A DNA stretch of 64,000 nucleotides from Pyricularia pennisetigena (Eukaryota > Ascomycota > Sordariomycetes > Magnaporthales > Pyriculariaceae): the NCBI RefSeq assembly GCF_004337985.1, contig NW_021940919.1:496001-560000 (forward strand). Reading direction: 5' to 3'. Below the pieces are notes generated by a model. That model was not told the DNA's origin. It worked only from the letters and a program-made list of their open reading frames with translations, and did no database searches. This document shows, piece by piece, positions 7,346-20,949 of this stretch (within the stretch, counting starts at the first letter, position 1; the number at the start of each line of letters is the position of its first letter). Both the position numbers and the translations under genes were made by a program.

Positions 7346-10246
7346 TTACTCTTCCTCCTCCTCAATCGGCGCCGGCGTCCTCCTCTCGTTCCTCCTCTTG
7401 GGCCGCCTGTGCCTCGAGCTGCTGATGTTGCTCGCCGAGTCGTCGGGCCGGAGCTCTCCAAACTCGTCCGCGCCCCAATCCGACTCGTTAGCCATCGAGA
7501 ACGTATCATCGTCCTGGCCGTAGAACGTATCGAACCTCGGCGAGCCGTCCTGGCCCGCCGTGCCGACACTCCCGCCAGAAGCCACCGTCGGCAGAGCCGT
7601 GCTACCGGCCCGCCGCCGCGAGAGCCCGATCTGCAGGCCTGCGTTGCGCTGTCGCAGTGCGTTGCGCACCGCCTCGGCCCGCTGGTGGAGCACCTCAAAG
7701 GCGTCCTCGAGCGCTTCCATGCCCTGGTAGATGTGCCGCTCAACCTCGGACAGGACCTGAACCTCGAGCTCCTCGTCCAGCGTCACGGCAGTCTTACCGC
7801 CATTGTTGCCGCCACCCGGCATCCCAGGGGGTACGACGACTGCCGACGATACGCCGCTGATGAACGACGCCGGTGTCGGCCCACGGCTGTAGGGCGTGGG
7901 ACCCCGCGAAGGGGTGAAGTTCCGCGGGGAGAAGAAGCCACTCGCATTGGGCGTTCCAGCACGCGACGAAGGCGTCTCGGCGATCGGCGTAAGCAGATCA
8001 TTCATCGAATCATCGGCACCGTTCCACAAAAATCCATCGAAGCGGCCTGATGTCAGTAGCTCCCATTCGGAGGTGTTGATATCGCTGACGGCGCGGAGGA
8101 GGTCGTGCATGTGCAGATTTTTGATCAGGTACACGGCCGTCTCGGCGTCGCGCGGTACCAGCTGCAGACCATACCAGCGCTGCAAGGCGAGCCCGGTACG
8201 CACGAGGAAGTCCTGCCGGGGCTTCTTGCGCATCGGTGTTGGTGCGCGCATCGCGGGCTGTAACTCCTTCGACCCGGCCAGGAGCGCGTTAAAGTAGGGC
8301 TGCTCTTCGATGTCGAGGTTGGTGAGGATGGCAAAGGTTAGCGTTTCATCATCGACCTCCTGCGGCGGCGGTGCCTCGGCGCAACTAGTCAACCACTTGT
8401 CAACAGCCGCCTTAACCTTTTTGTTCTGCCGTAGGTAGTGGCCGCGGAACTCCTCTGCAATATCCGGATCCATCTTTATAGGCGAGTCGGGTCGCGGCGG
8501 AAGACTGTCGACCACCTCATCGGGATCTCTAATGCCTAGAGAACTCAGGTCAAAGGGCGGCCAAGGTGGGTTCTCGCCCTTGTACTTTTCCAAAACCTCT
8601 CCCCATCCTAGACCTCGGGCAAGCCGGCCAGTTTTCTCACACATGACGCAGCTACACCCGTCTTCGGGCAGGTCTCTGGTGAATACATTGTCCAGACGAT
8701 CCAGTATCCGCCTGGCGATGGTTTTGTGGCCCGTGGCCACGGCAACGGACCCTTGGTTTTCCAATACCGTCTGATACTGGTCTAGAAGGTTAAAGAAGGG
8801 GGCAAAGAGCGTTTCGGTGCCGCTCAGCGGAGGGTTGGAGGGCCTGGTGCCGTTCTGACGGGGGAGGGCGTCTAGGAAGTTCTTGGAGACGGGTTTGGGC
8901 AGCCCGCCGTGCTGCATTAGGTAGTTGACCTTGGGGGTTTCGGAAATGCTCAGGGGTGGAGGCGGGGGTGGCGGTGGCGGGGGCCCATATTCGTGAGAGG
9001 GCGTCTGCACGGGCTCTGGCGGATCGTGGATGCGCAACCCACCGGCGCCGTGCTTGCTGTCGGCGAACATGGGCGGCGGCGGTGGAGGGAACTGTGGAGT
9101 GGCCGTTGGTGTCTTGGGGGACGAATCCTGCGCCGATTCTGGAGAAAGGTTAACGTCAATTGGGTCTGGTCGACTTGTGCGAACGTGAATTGTACGCTTC
9201 GACGACGCCGTCGAGGGAGCACCTGATCTCGAGGTCGCCTTGGTCTCCGTCTCGGTGGGCGCACGTAGGTAGGTGGCTTGGCTCGAAGACGCTCTGGACT
9301 TTGTTGAGACCTTGGACCTATCTTCATGCTTTGAAGATGCTCTCGATAGCCACGACGTGACGGTCGAGCGCACCCCACTAACTCCGCCTCCTTCTGCGTC
9401 GTCTCGATCCCGCGATCTCGTAGACGTTGGAGTGCCCGAACTCCTCCGATCCTTGGGCTCCGATAGGTTCGTCTCTGGGGGGCTGGGCGGACGGTCGTTG
9501 CTCTTGCGGAGGCTCGAGGATGACTTCCTCTCGTCGACCGACTTGGATCGCTTGAGCTTGTCGCTGCCTGCATCGCCGCCGCCGAGGTCGGTGGCTTCGG
9601 GGGTCGGCGGATCGTTGCTGCGGCGGGTCCTCGACACTGCGGACGATTGCTGCTGTGAGAGGTCCTCCTTGCTGTCTAGTGCGACGCTCTCCTTACTGTG
9701 TGCTTTGCTGAACCCAGGGTACGGGCGCGGCGCGCGGGTACGTGCAATCTCAGGGACGACGTCCGCGCTCAGCTCCGACTTTTCCACGCCATCGAATCGG
9801 TTCTGCGGCCTGTCGCGGGACCTGGATCTCGACCTCGACCTGTCGCGGTCCTTCTCCCGGTGACGTTCCCTGTCTCGTGATCTGTCGCGGTCTTTGTCTC
9901 TGTCGCGGTCCCGGTCCTTGGGTCGGCGCTTGCGGTGGGAATGGGACGAAGACTGCAGATCGCTGTCGGCCGAGGTCCGGGGGTGTCTCGAGGAACGTGA
10001 CGACTTGTGGCGGAGGTCGCGGTCCCTCTCTCGGTCTCTGTCTTTGTCTCTGTCCCTGTCCCTGTCCCTGTCCTTGTCCCGATCTCGATCTCGATCTCGG
10101 TCCCGGTCCCGGTCCCGGTCTTTGTCCCTGTCGCCGGAAGGACGTTCGGCCCTGCTGCTCTTCCGCTTCGGCAGCGCAGAAGCGGTCTCTTCTTCGTCGA
10201 TGTCGACATGAATGATGTTATCCCTGTCGTACTCTTTGGAAGGCAT
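7346..10246 (-). CDS. RD/RS-rich nuclear-type protein
   Basis: Single open frame of 966 aa, starting MPSKEYDRDNIIHVDIDEEE at the first true ATG (10246). The N-terminal fifth is an extreme RD/RS/KD repeat tract, as in splicing-associated and other nuclear proteins. The middle is Ser/Thr/Pro-rich with polyproline runs (residues about 390-450). From about residue 480 to 800 the sequence looks folded, with helical segments and a CxxC pair (CSCVMCEKTG). A disordered tail ends in a poly-Glu run. I recall similar fungal proteins carrying the label '5-methylcytosine G/T mismatch-specific DNA glycosylase', but I see no glycosylase motif. The label may rest on the low-complexity tract, so I do not adopt it. 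A nuclear RNA- or chromatin-related role is inference. Confidence 0.75.
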   Translation of the reverse strand: MPSKEYDRDNIIHVDIDEEETASALPKRKSSRAERPSGDRDKDRDRDRDRDRDRDRDKDRDRDRDRDKDRDRERDRDLRHKSSRSSRHPRTSADSDLQSSSHSHRKRRPKDRDRDRDKDRDRSRDRERHREKDRDRSRSRSRSRDRPQNRFDGVEKSELSADVVPEIARTRAPRPYPGFSKAHSKESVALDSKEDLSQQQSSAVSRTRRSNDPPTPEATDLGGGDAGSDKLKRSKSVDERKSSSSLRKSNDRPPSPPETNLSEPKDRRSSGTPTSTRSRDRDDAEGGGVSGVRSTVTSWLSRASSKHEDRSKVSTKSRASSSQATYLRAPTETETKATSRSGAPSTASSKRTIHVRTSRPDPIDVNLSPESAQDSSPKTPTATPQFPPPPPPMFADSKHGAGGLRIHDPPEPVQTPSHEYGPPPPPPPPPPLSISETPKVNYLMQHGGLPKPVSKNFLDALPRQNGTRPSNPPLSGTETLFAPFFNLLDQYQTVLENQGSVAVATGHKTIARRILDRLDNVFTRDLPEDGCSCVMCEKTGRLARGLGWGEVLEKYKGENPPWPPFDLSSLGIRDPDEVVDSLPPRPDSPIKMDPDIAEEFRGHYLRQNKKVKAAVDKWLTSCAEAPPPQEVDDETLTFAILTNLDIEEQPYFNALLAGSKELQPAMRAPTPMRKKPRQDFLVRTGLALQRWYGLQLVPRDAETAVYLIKNLHMHDLLRAVSDINTSEWELLTSGRFDGFLWNGADDSMNDLLTPIAETPSSRAGTPNASGFFSPRNFTPSRGPTPYSRGPTPASFISGVSSAVVVPPGMPGGGNNGGKTAVTLDEELEVQVLSEVERHIYQGMEALEDAFEVLHQRAEAVRNALRQRNAGLQIGLSRRRAGSTALPTVASGGSVGTAGQDGSPRFDTFYGQDDDTFSMANESDWGADEFGELRPDDSASNISSSRHRRPKRRNERRTPAPIEEEEE

Positions 10247-11841
10247 GGTGGACCATGCCAACACCCTTGAGGGTGCTGTGAGACGAGATAGAGAAAAAAA
10301 AGGTTGTTGGAGATCAGGCTAAGCTGAATTTGGACGTTTTCGTTTCGAGAGACGGGACGACAAAAGGGTTTGAAGCTTCGCAGAGAAGAAAATCAACAGA
10401 GTTCGTGCGAGGAAGAAGAAACGGTCCCCCAAGAACTCGAGATGATAGCTGAGTAATGGGGGGTCGGTTCGGAACGTCTGTGGTTGCTATGGATTGCAAG
10501 GCAAGGTTGGTTGGGCTTCACTCGGCGGTGTAGGGGCGTGGAGCTCCCAAGACGAGACGGGGATGATTTCGAAAACGAAAAAAAAATGATGAGGGGTGGT
10601 TGGTTGTCTCAAAAGAAAAAGAAAAAAGAAAAAACAAAAGTCTCCCAATCAAAGATCGCCGAAAAACAAAAAGGGCAATCTGTAAAGAAGAAAACAATCA
10701 GACGCGCCCTGGGGTATCTCAAGAGTCGAACCTGATAGAACCGGAAAAAAAACGACACGATGTGATGGCAGGCACAAAAAAAAGCTGGAGAGGGGATGGA
10801 TGCGCGTTGGCAATGCAGCAAAGTGAAGCTCAGTCACAAGTCGGCCTTTTTTTAGGTTCCAGGGGGTGTGCAAAGCCTAACGCTACCACACATCACACTA
10901 CCTCGACTTTAGCAGTAAACCAGTTGAACCGGCGGTAAACTAAGGCCAAAGACTTTACCCCCTGGCACCTTGTGGATCGATTGCTCACTTGGATCGGCAA
11001 GAGAGGGGGACACGCCAGAGATGATTCGCTCAGACTTCTCTTGAAATATGGGGCTGACCCGCAGGAAGCGGGCGCCTGGATGTGTGCTTGTGGAGGGAGG
11101 GGCACGTCCGATGTGTTCAAGTAGCACCACGCACCACCACGTCCGCTCTTGCATTGCTGCGCTGATGACTTGGGTTGATTTCTACGGTTGGGCAGCCAGG
11201 CATTGTGACCGGTAACACATTCCGTAATGGCCTTTGATCCTCCCCGTTAAGCGCTTTGCCCAGCCGCATCTCGCTTTGTTCCCAATCACCCCTTTCGCCA
11301 ATGCACCCTCGGAGGATCAAGGGGGGTGTCGTGAGTGGCGTCTAGAGCTCTCGGCCCGGCGCGCGCTGCTTAAATGCAGTCAATCAATCTTTGTTTTTGT
11401 TGACGATGTACAACCGACGCTGAAGGAGATCTTGTCTACCGTAATCTATCCAGTCTACATACCTTTCTACCTACGGAACCTTGTTTGGTATTCAAGTTAT
11501 TCTTGTAAGTTTACATTTGCATACATCAGTAAAAAGCGAATGAAACAATCCAAGGCGATAAAAACAAAACCAAAAAAATAGATCATCACGCTATATTGTT
11601 TCATTGAGCGGTATCCCTTTTCCCAGGGCTCTCACCGTCTATTCCTTATCACCAAGAAAAAAAAAAAAAAAAAACAACCAGGGGGATGGTACCCAATTTT
11701 CCCCCTTGAACCCAACCTCTCGTAAAAAAGATTTTGAACCATTCATTAGATCATGAAAATTGAAGTAATAAGGACCCAGAAAAAAAAAAAGAAATGAAAA
11801 TCAAAGCAGTGTAAAAACCTCTATTTTTCTCTTTCTTTTCT
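10247..11841. other. Intergenic region between two minus-strand genes
   Basis: Holds the presumed promoter of the RD-rich gene (A/G-rich leader, 10290-10700), an ankyrin-like coding relic (10939-11124) and the 3' flank of ATP sulfurylase with A-rich tracts near 11655 and 11780. No intact gene is seen. Confidence 0.5.
10939..11124 (+). pseudogene. Ankyrin-repeat relic
   Basis: A 62-codon open stretch between stops with no ATG near its start. It contains FTPWHLVDRLLTWIG and then DDSLRLLLKYGADPQEAG. The phrase LLLKYGADP is the second helix and hairpin of a typical ankyrin repeat. TPWHLV followed by a variable region resembles the TPW-x-L repeats of fungal NACHT/ankyrin proteins. No neighbouring repeats or start are visible, so this is probably a fragment of a lost ankyrin gene. 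Confidence 0.55.
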
Positions 11842-13632
<1,791 letters not shown>

Positions 13633-13894
13633 TCACAAGAATTCTAACGGTTTAGTGGGTGTTTCTTTCCAAGGCTTACTTCCACGCGACTAGAGAAAGT
13701 AAGTAAAAAACTCTAAAGATGTTCACAAGATGGGATGGACAGACGGAGCATTTTAGATCAAAAGAATCGGTTTCTCAACGGTGGCACTATTCCGGGTAAA
13801 AGAAAAAAGCTAACAGCGGGTCTTATACAGCCTAGATCGTGACCGTCGGCTTCTGCGATATGTAATCCATTGTATGGGATGCTCATTAGTCGCG

Positions 13895-13905
13895 ATGACG
13901 TGCTC
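13895..13905. promoter_or_regulatory. Candidate bZIP site 1 upstream of MET3
   Basis: ATGACGTGCTC, about 330 bp upstream of the ATP sulfurylase start. Its first seven bases fit the half-site of the published Cys3 consensus ATGRYRYCAT, but the second half does not. The identical 11-mer recurs at 14134. Confidence 0.3.
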
Positions 13906-14133
13906 ATGGCAATTTTTTGTGTAGACCAACTGGCACTTGCCAAAGACTAGCAACCACTTGGCGAGTCGTGTATATCGGGCTCGTTAACCTTGGCGTGGGA
14001 TAGAGAGAAACCGAAGAGAACCCGTTGCGAGGCTAGCCCCTCCCTCAGTGAAGGCTCTGATAGCTCTCAATTGCTTCATTTGCCCCGCCGCGTTTCTGTC
14101 GCTGAGCGGGCGGGAGGATACCGTCCCCCCGCA

Positions 14134-14144
14134 ATGACGTGCTC
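14134..14144. promoter_or_regulatory. Candidate bZIP site 2 upstream of MET3
   Basis: A second exact copy of ATGACGTGCTC, about 570 bp upstream of the ATP sulfurylase start. Two identical 11-mers 239 bp apart in one promoter are unlikely by chance; a functional role is inference. Confidence 0.3.
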
Positions 14145-14782
14145 TCCTTTCCACTTGTACGCCTAGACGTCCATTCAGCCCTGGATCTGTTTCGGCTTTG
14201 AACCACAAGACCCTCTTTATTTATCGGGAGAGGCTTGACTGCCGCACCCGAAACTAGGAATACGCTCTTCATTCCGTGGAAAAAGTCGACTTTTTTATGT
14301 GGTAAAACTTCAATTTCCCTTATTACCCGCCGATAGCCGCCGGTCCGTGGTTCGTCGGTCGGTCGGTTGGTCGGTGCCGTGACTTGTCAAAACTGATTGC
14401 ACCATAGCTTGGTTTTATTCCTCTGAGCCTTGAGACAAACACGGCAACCAACCACTAAGAATTGAAGATCCTTGGCTATTCCTTGGCTAAAAACAATATC
14501 TCAGATTCAACTTGTAGGAATATGTCTCGTATCTCAAGCTTCCAAAATCGGTACAAAACAACAACAAAATAACTCCACCAAAAAGGCCAACTATGCACTA
14601 AATGTTTTGCTCATTTCCTTTCAAAGGCTTCAAAGCAGCAAAAGATTACACGAAACTAAAACCTGCATACGACAAATGCAAAGTTTGCTTGTCACATAAT
14701 TACCTAGTGCCCGCAGCAAAAAATCCTCCTATCAAGTGATATCAAAGTTGGCAGAGGTGCCAAAATTTCGGTCTTTTCCATG

Positions 14783-17700
14783 TTATTGGGGCCGCCGTTG
14801 CAGATTGTGACCCGGAGGCGGATATCCCGGTCCTAGGCGGCCACCACTCAGGGCTACGCTGACACTGTTGGACGCAGTCGATGCCGATGTGGTTTCTGTC
14901 AAAAATGTGGTTGCGCCATCTAGCGATCTATGTCAGTACGCGGCCGACTCCCTGCGGAACCTCCCTCTCCCCTCGTCACGAAAGACAGAAGAACTCACCC
15001 CAACCTGTTATTGGGCCTGACCACCCCGGCATGTCGCCAGAGCTACTCGTCGATGACGGCGACTCGGGGACATCCGCGAAGACTGTTGCAATCTCTGTAG
15101 TCGTTGTTGTTCTCGGGGAACTGCTGATCGCTACGGTTTGATTCGAAGCCAACGCAGTGATTTGTGCCTGTGAGCCTCTCAGAGCATCCGCCAAACTAGT
15201 AGCCATGTCAAAAGAGCTGCTGGTGCTCTTTGAGGTGACTTCCATGCTCGGGACAGCTGCGGTTGGATCATACAGAGAAGAGGTTGTTTTTGGCGGGTAG
15301 CCAGATAAGGGACTGGTATAATTGAGTGAAGAGCCGGTCGACATTTCCATCCCGGGGCCTTCAAGAGAACCAGAGGCGGCAGGAGGACTTTGTAAGCATT
15401 GTGCCACGGTTGATACGGCGGCAGTGACTCCTGGAGTTGATATGGAAAGCCCAGCGGTGCCAACGACAATGCAAGGCCCGCTCATTGCGCCTTGAACGCA
15501 AACTGGCAAAGTAATTGATGAGGGACCGGGCAAGGCCACCGGCGACATGCTATTGCTGGTTGGTGAAGCCTTTGGAGTGGTTGAAATCTCTGGTGTGGAT
15601 ACAGATCCGCCAAAGGTAGAAGAAGCTCCCGGGGAGAAGGTCGCCACATTCCCACTCGTGCCAATGGCCAGACAAGGCCTGCCCATCACTCCTCCACTAC
15701 AGATTGAAAGGGCACTTGACGTGACTTCGGCGGTCGTTGTTGCGTTGGTCCAAATCGGATTGGTTGTTGGAATTGAAGTCGAGTTGCCACGAGAGCCCGA
15801 CAAGATGCAGGGCCCGCTCATCAGTCCTCCTGTGCACCACGGGAGCGCAGAGGAGGTAGAGATGTATGTTGATTCTGTCAAGGTGTCCCCTCGTTGAGTT
15901 GAAAAGATCGTGCCAGTGGTTGCAGGTAACACCGAGGGTATCGATGTAGCAGGGCCGGGAGTCCCACTGACGATACAAGGACCGCTCATCTCCCCGTCTG
16001 TACAAACTGGAACACTACTCTCAGAAGGCAAGCCTGATGATGGGGCTGGAAGACTGTCCGTAGACGTAGTAGGACCAGCTGTCGTAGCTGCTGTTGAATT
16101 GAGCGTGGGAGACGTTGATGTCGGCGGGCGCGTCGAGGCTGCCACAGAGCCGCTCACAACGCAAGGACCGCTCATCTCTCCTCCTGTACAGATGGGCTCT
16201 GCTTCCGCAACCGATGTACTGGCAGGTGGCTTGTCGCTGATGGTAGTGTTGGTAGTGACAAGCCCAGCGCTCGAGCTTGACCCTTCCAGCGGAGACATCA
16301 ACGACGTGGAAAAGCCTGCTGTTCCGCTAGCAAGACATGGGCCGCTCATAATACCTCCGGTACAAAGCGGAAGAGGACTTGGCAGGGAGGGTACTGCAGT
16401 TGGGGCAATCGAAGAAGTGGCATTCGTGGGAGAAAATGAAGGCGACGACGTGGACATACCCCCAGAGCCACTCACAATACAAGGGCCCTCCATTACTCTG
16501 CCTGTACACCAGGGCAAAGATGCAGTAGACGCCGAACTCGAGTTGGTTGTTGCTATGGCTGTCCAAGTAGTGTTGGCAGATGTAAGCGGAGGCATCAATG
16601 TCGACATGTCTGCCGTACCACTGATGAGACAGGGTCCACTCATCACTCCCCCAGTACAAAAGTCGAGGGCGCTGGCTGTAGTGGCGACTAAAGATTCAGG
16701 AGCTTGCGCTGTAGACTCGACAGCTGCAGACGTAGTAGATAGACGTAGCGTTGAAGTCGCGAGTCCCCATGAACCACTGATAAGACAAGGACCACTCATT
16801 ATTGCTCCCGTGCACGCCGGAAGACGCTGGTCCGTTGGTGACGATCTTAACTCTGGACCAGTCGCTGATATCACGGCTGTAGTACTATTCGTCCAAGCAG
16901 GTAGCCTTGTTGATGTGGGAGCCCCTGAAGCCCCAGTAACCAAGCAGGGACCTTCCATGATGCCCCCAGTGCAGTATGGGAGCAAAACCGATGTTGTAGT
17001 CATGTCATTACTGTTGCTGCTGCTGATGTTGCCGAGTGGTGGGACCCGACAAGGCTCTGTCATCGGGCCTCCGGTACACAGTGGTAGTGATGATGCAGAG
17101 GTCGAGTTCTTTGTAGGCAGTGGCAGAACTCTGCATGGCTCCGACAATGCACCACCGGTGCAGATTGGCAAAGTTGAGGAGGCGACTGTTGTCCCCTCTG
17201 TCGTTGTCTGTACGGGGCTTGAGGTAGACGTTGTCGGCAATGATGAGACAAGGCAGGGACCCACCATTAGGCCACCCGTGCATATGGGCAACGGTGTGGT
17301 GGTCACCGCGCAGGACCCTGTGGTAGCACCAGAGGTACATAAAGGAGGAAGAGAAGTCCTCAACGCATCAGTGGCAGATGTTTCTCTGCCCAGTGCCGTC
17401 GAGGTCGTGTTTGAAGCACTTGCATTCGTTACGCGAGATGTACTGATTTCATCTGTCAACGAGGTCTCAATTGGTAGCGCGGTGCTGCCGATGCAGGATC
17501 CTGACATGATTCCTCCTGTACAAGCCGCAAGAGATGTAGTTGAGGTAATCGTTGCATTTGGGGTGACTGTTGAGCTCATGTTCGCCGTGGTGACAGGGCA
17601 AGATCTCAACTCGGTGCCAGTGGCATCTTTAAAGCATTTGTGCCACGAACTGGTCCAAAAGCCGATGGTGCTCGTCCATCCTCCGCCGTTTCCGCTAGTA

Positions 17701-18785
17701 ATTGGAGAAGGAGCATCAACTACTGCTGGCGTAGCTACAGACACGCTTCCTAGGCATTGTTCATTCCCTCTGCAACCTGCCGAAGTAGGTGTAATTATTG
17801 CCGAGGTAGCTGAAGCTGTCCTTGCCTGTCGAGTACCACCCACTGGAAGCGCAGCCGATGTTGTGAACCCCGAAAGTCGTGTACTCGTAGATGTGCTCTT
17901 TTCAGATACCGCATCACTTTTGGTTGCGTCCGTAATAATGCTCGCAGAGTTCTGGGCCTGAGATGCTTGCTGAGGACCATCGGAGAGAGCAGCAGATGTC
18001 TCAATGATATTTGTAGCCGAAGCAAGGGATGAGCCTATGCTGTCTGTAGAATCAAAAATAACGGTCCTCGAGGAGCTTCTCCGTGATAAAGGGAATATCT
18101 CGGACTCTATGGGGGAAGGTGGTGTCACGACTGGCAGAGCTGATAGCGTATTGGATCCGGTTGAGATGGAGTTTGACGCTGCTGGTCCTGTCGACGTCAG
18201 GGGCAAGAACCTGGAGCCCACCTCCGGCAAGAAAGCTGAAGTGAACTTGATCTCGGACGTTGTGTCTGTAGAGGCAAACGTTTGGCTGAGAGCCTGGAGC
18301 AATGAGGCTGACGAGGGAAGTAAAACTGAAGAGTCGTCACCTGTGGCATTGGGATGAGAAGCAGCTGAATGTGCAAAGCAACTGTTAGCACCATCATGAA
18401 GAGATACTTTGACGAAATAGCAAATATGGGCTGGAATCATCTCACTAGTGAATCTCATACCATCTGCAGTTGTCGAAATCGCGGACAGAGGGTCGAGATA
18501 GTCATATCCGTACGGCTGAGGCGGAGCCGAGTCAGCAGGATAGGCACGCGGCTCAACAACCAAGACCTCGGACTGGCTGTGCACCAGGGTTGTAGAATGT
18601 GCTTGCTGGCCTTGGGCTTCTTTCCCTAGCTGTTGTTGCTGGCCATGAAAGGCGGAGACGACTTGCCCATTGCGGGCTTCCGGAATATCGCGTGCTCCTA
18701 CCATGCATATCAGTGGAGACCCTAGCAGCAAGCACCGCACCCAGACAAGCTTCAGAGGCAGGCCGGGAGGGTCGGAAATTTCCAT
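14783..18785 (-). CDS. Large secreted Ser/Thr-rich protein with Cys-pair repeats
   Basis: Model: exons 18461-18785, 18364-14999 and 14783-14919, giving 1275 aa. The first intron (18365-18460, 96 nt) is in frame and is inferred from donor GTATGA, branch GCTAAC and acceptor TTCAG. The second (14920-14998) has donor GTGAGT and is needed to avoid an abrupt end. The N-terminus has a hydrophobic export segment (WVRCLLLGSPLICMVGA). The body is low-complexity Ser/Thr/Pro/Ala, probably heavily O-glycosylated. From 17524 to 15463 about 15 copies of a motif C-T-G-G-x-M-S-G-P-C-[LI]-[VIA]-S-G occur every 40-60 residues, with the two cysteines nine residues apart. No GPI signal is evident. I do not recognise the repeat. 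A cell-wall or surface protein is the likeliest role. Confidence 0.75.
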
Positions 18786-20949
18786 TGCTGTGTCTCCTGG
18801 CTTGCTTCCGGCCGAGAACTGTTCAATAGACCTGGGCGAGCTGATGAGAATGAAGCCTTGGCAAACAGTCCAAAGAAGGCAACATTAGCATGAAGAGAGT
18901 GGACAATCAAGAAAAGGAGCTTGAATGTCCTTGGCACTCAACCGGGATATGTGTTTGATCAAAAAGACGGACAAGCGAGCGAGAGAGCAGGTCGAGTTAT
19001 GGATAAGGGCCTCGAATTGAATATCTTCTCCCAAGGAGACGTTCCAAAGTGAGGGCGTATCAAAAGTGAGCGAGTGTGAATCAAGATCCCAAAAACTGAC
19101 CAAAATGCAATCTCCAGTTGCTCTAAAAAGCAGGACAGATTGTGGACGAGGGAGAGAGGTAGCAATTATGAGAATATAAGACCTAGCCATTCTTCGTGTA
19201 CACCTCGAAAAGTCCTCAGTGGGGAAGGAACGAGAGCACGTTGGAATACGCCATTGGAGACAGCTCAAGTACTTCCCTGGGTTGAGTACCCAAGCATTGT
19301 TGGGAAGGTGCGTTACTTTCAATACGTGCACTTTACCGACTAGGACATGATTGCGTAGCAGCAGTCTCAAGTCCGAGGAAAGGTTGATAAATGTCCCTGA
19401 TTTAGTCTAGTGGACATGTGCAAAAACCATGTAGTCAATGATCACCAGACGCACGGCTCAAGATCCAGTTTCCTGATATACATTAAAACATAGACTTCCT
19501 AGCGCAAGGCAGTAGGGACATCAAAGTTACAGCGGCCTATTCACCGCCAGCTCAACCTCTGGATGCGGTGCTTGCTTGCAGTTTGGGTCGTGTTGGACAG
19601 TATCACCAAGAATCTACCGTCCGCATCATACGTAGCTGATGTTGTCTCGCCTGGACGAAACCCATCTCCTAGACTTCTTGCCCAGCTCAAAAGCGGTGAG
19701 AAGCTATTGAGAACCAGTAGCTGGTAATATAACTACTTTTTTTCTTTCCATAACCACGTCACATCACGTTGATCCAACATCCTCATGGCCGTCTTGTTTC
19801 TGTGAGTGTTTTGCTCATCAAATCCACGGCACACAAAAACAAAATAAAAAGACCTACTCAACCCATAGTTTTGCTTGCAGTCCGTATTAAAAGAAAACGC
19901 CAAGCAGCACAGGAAACCCATCGAGATGGTACAATGTTGCAGTAAATCGTACAGAGCAGACCGACAATTTGGTTCATCGTGCTGCCGAGACCTGTGCATG
20001 CCATCACCATCTTTTGTGGCATGTATTGCTGCGTCTTGTTCCCCTAAGGCATTGCAGCTTGGTAAGGCGGTCTGTCAAGACCCATGAGGGCTGACGAGGA
20101 CTTGTGCTGGAAACTGAGCTAATACATATATCTATACACTTGGATGGGCAGACATCGTAACATGATTATCAACAAGTAGTGTATGTTCACATTTTTGATA
20201 CTATACGTCTCGGACTGAAAATAAAAAAAAATATTCAGCAGACACCAAGTATACCATCGTATCAACACACGGACATCAAGGAGCGATGCATCGGAGACCA
20301 AGTAGCACCGCCATCTACCACAAAGTGTAACGAAGCAAAATTATTACGGCAGGTTTTGGTGTGCCTCGAGTCGCCAAGACAGTCGAGCCGTTCGACATGG
20401 GTGCTTAGATCCCCCCAAAAGAAAATAGATAGGAACAAATCCGGGGATCCGGGTTAGCCGTCATTGGCTACAAGGCCCTGGTCATTCTGGGCGTCATGCA
20501 ATCAGGCCTGGGTTCGGAACGCACTGACCGAAGAAACCGAGATACCGGGCCTTGTTTCTATCTACAGTGATCAAACAAACAATAAACTTACGCTGAGGAG
20601 TGATTGGCCTCGAGCTGATTTGGAAAATATGATCGATCATAAATCAGAAATCAGAAAAAGCATCCCACCAGACTAAAATGATAACGCAGACAGCAAGTAG
20701 AGTCAGCAATAAACTCGAGACTTCTCAGCTGCATCCTCCCTTGCCCGGAAAAACATTCATTAGCTCCAAGTCAAAGTCGAGCGGGTCATCCTAGCCAACA
20801 CGGCAGCATGCGGATGATGTGATTGTTTGTTCGCGGGGAAACAATCGACCAAACACTAAAAAGCAAACAGGCTAGAAAGCCACACGCAGAAAGCGAAAAA
20901 CTGATTTGGAGTCCATTTATAGACCCGGACTGATTCCGTATCCATAAGT
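18786..20949. other. Intergenic region
   Basis: Promoter side of the repeat protein and 3' side of the RRT8-like gene. The longest frame (18885-19370 minus, 161 codons) has no homologous look, splice structure or signal, and I treat it as chance. No RNA gene is seen. Confidence 0.45.

Noticed and set aside
9273..10215. Plus-strand frames with RS- and CP-rich translations opposite the RD-rich gene
   Set aside because: They are complements of the RD repeat codons; only the minus frame is continuous over 966 codons.
15910..17961. 683-codon plus-strand open frame opposite the repeat protein
   Set aside because: It is antisense to repeated Ser/Thr/Pro codons, which leave the complementary frame stop-poor. 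It has no signal, domain or splice logic, while the minus strand has a signal peptide and a Cys-pair repeat.
18885..19370. 161-codon minus frame upstream of the repeat protein
   Set aside because: No recognisable sequence, and it sits where the promoter of the repeat protein should be.
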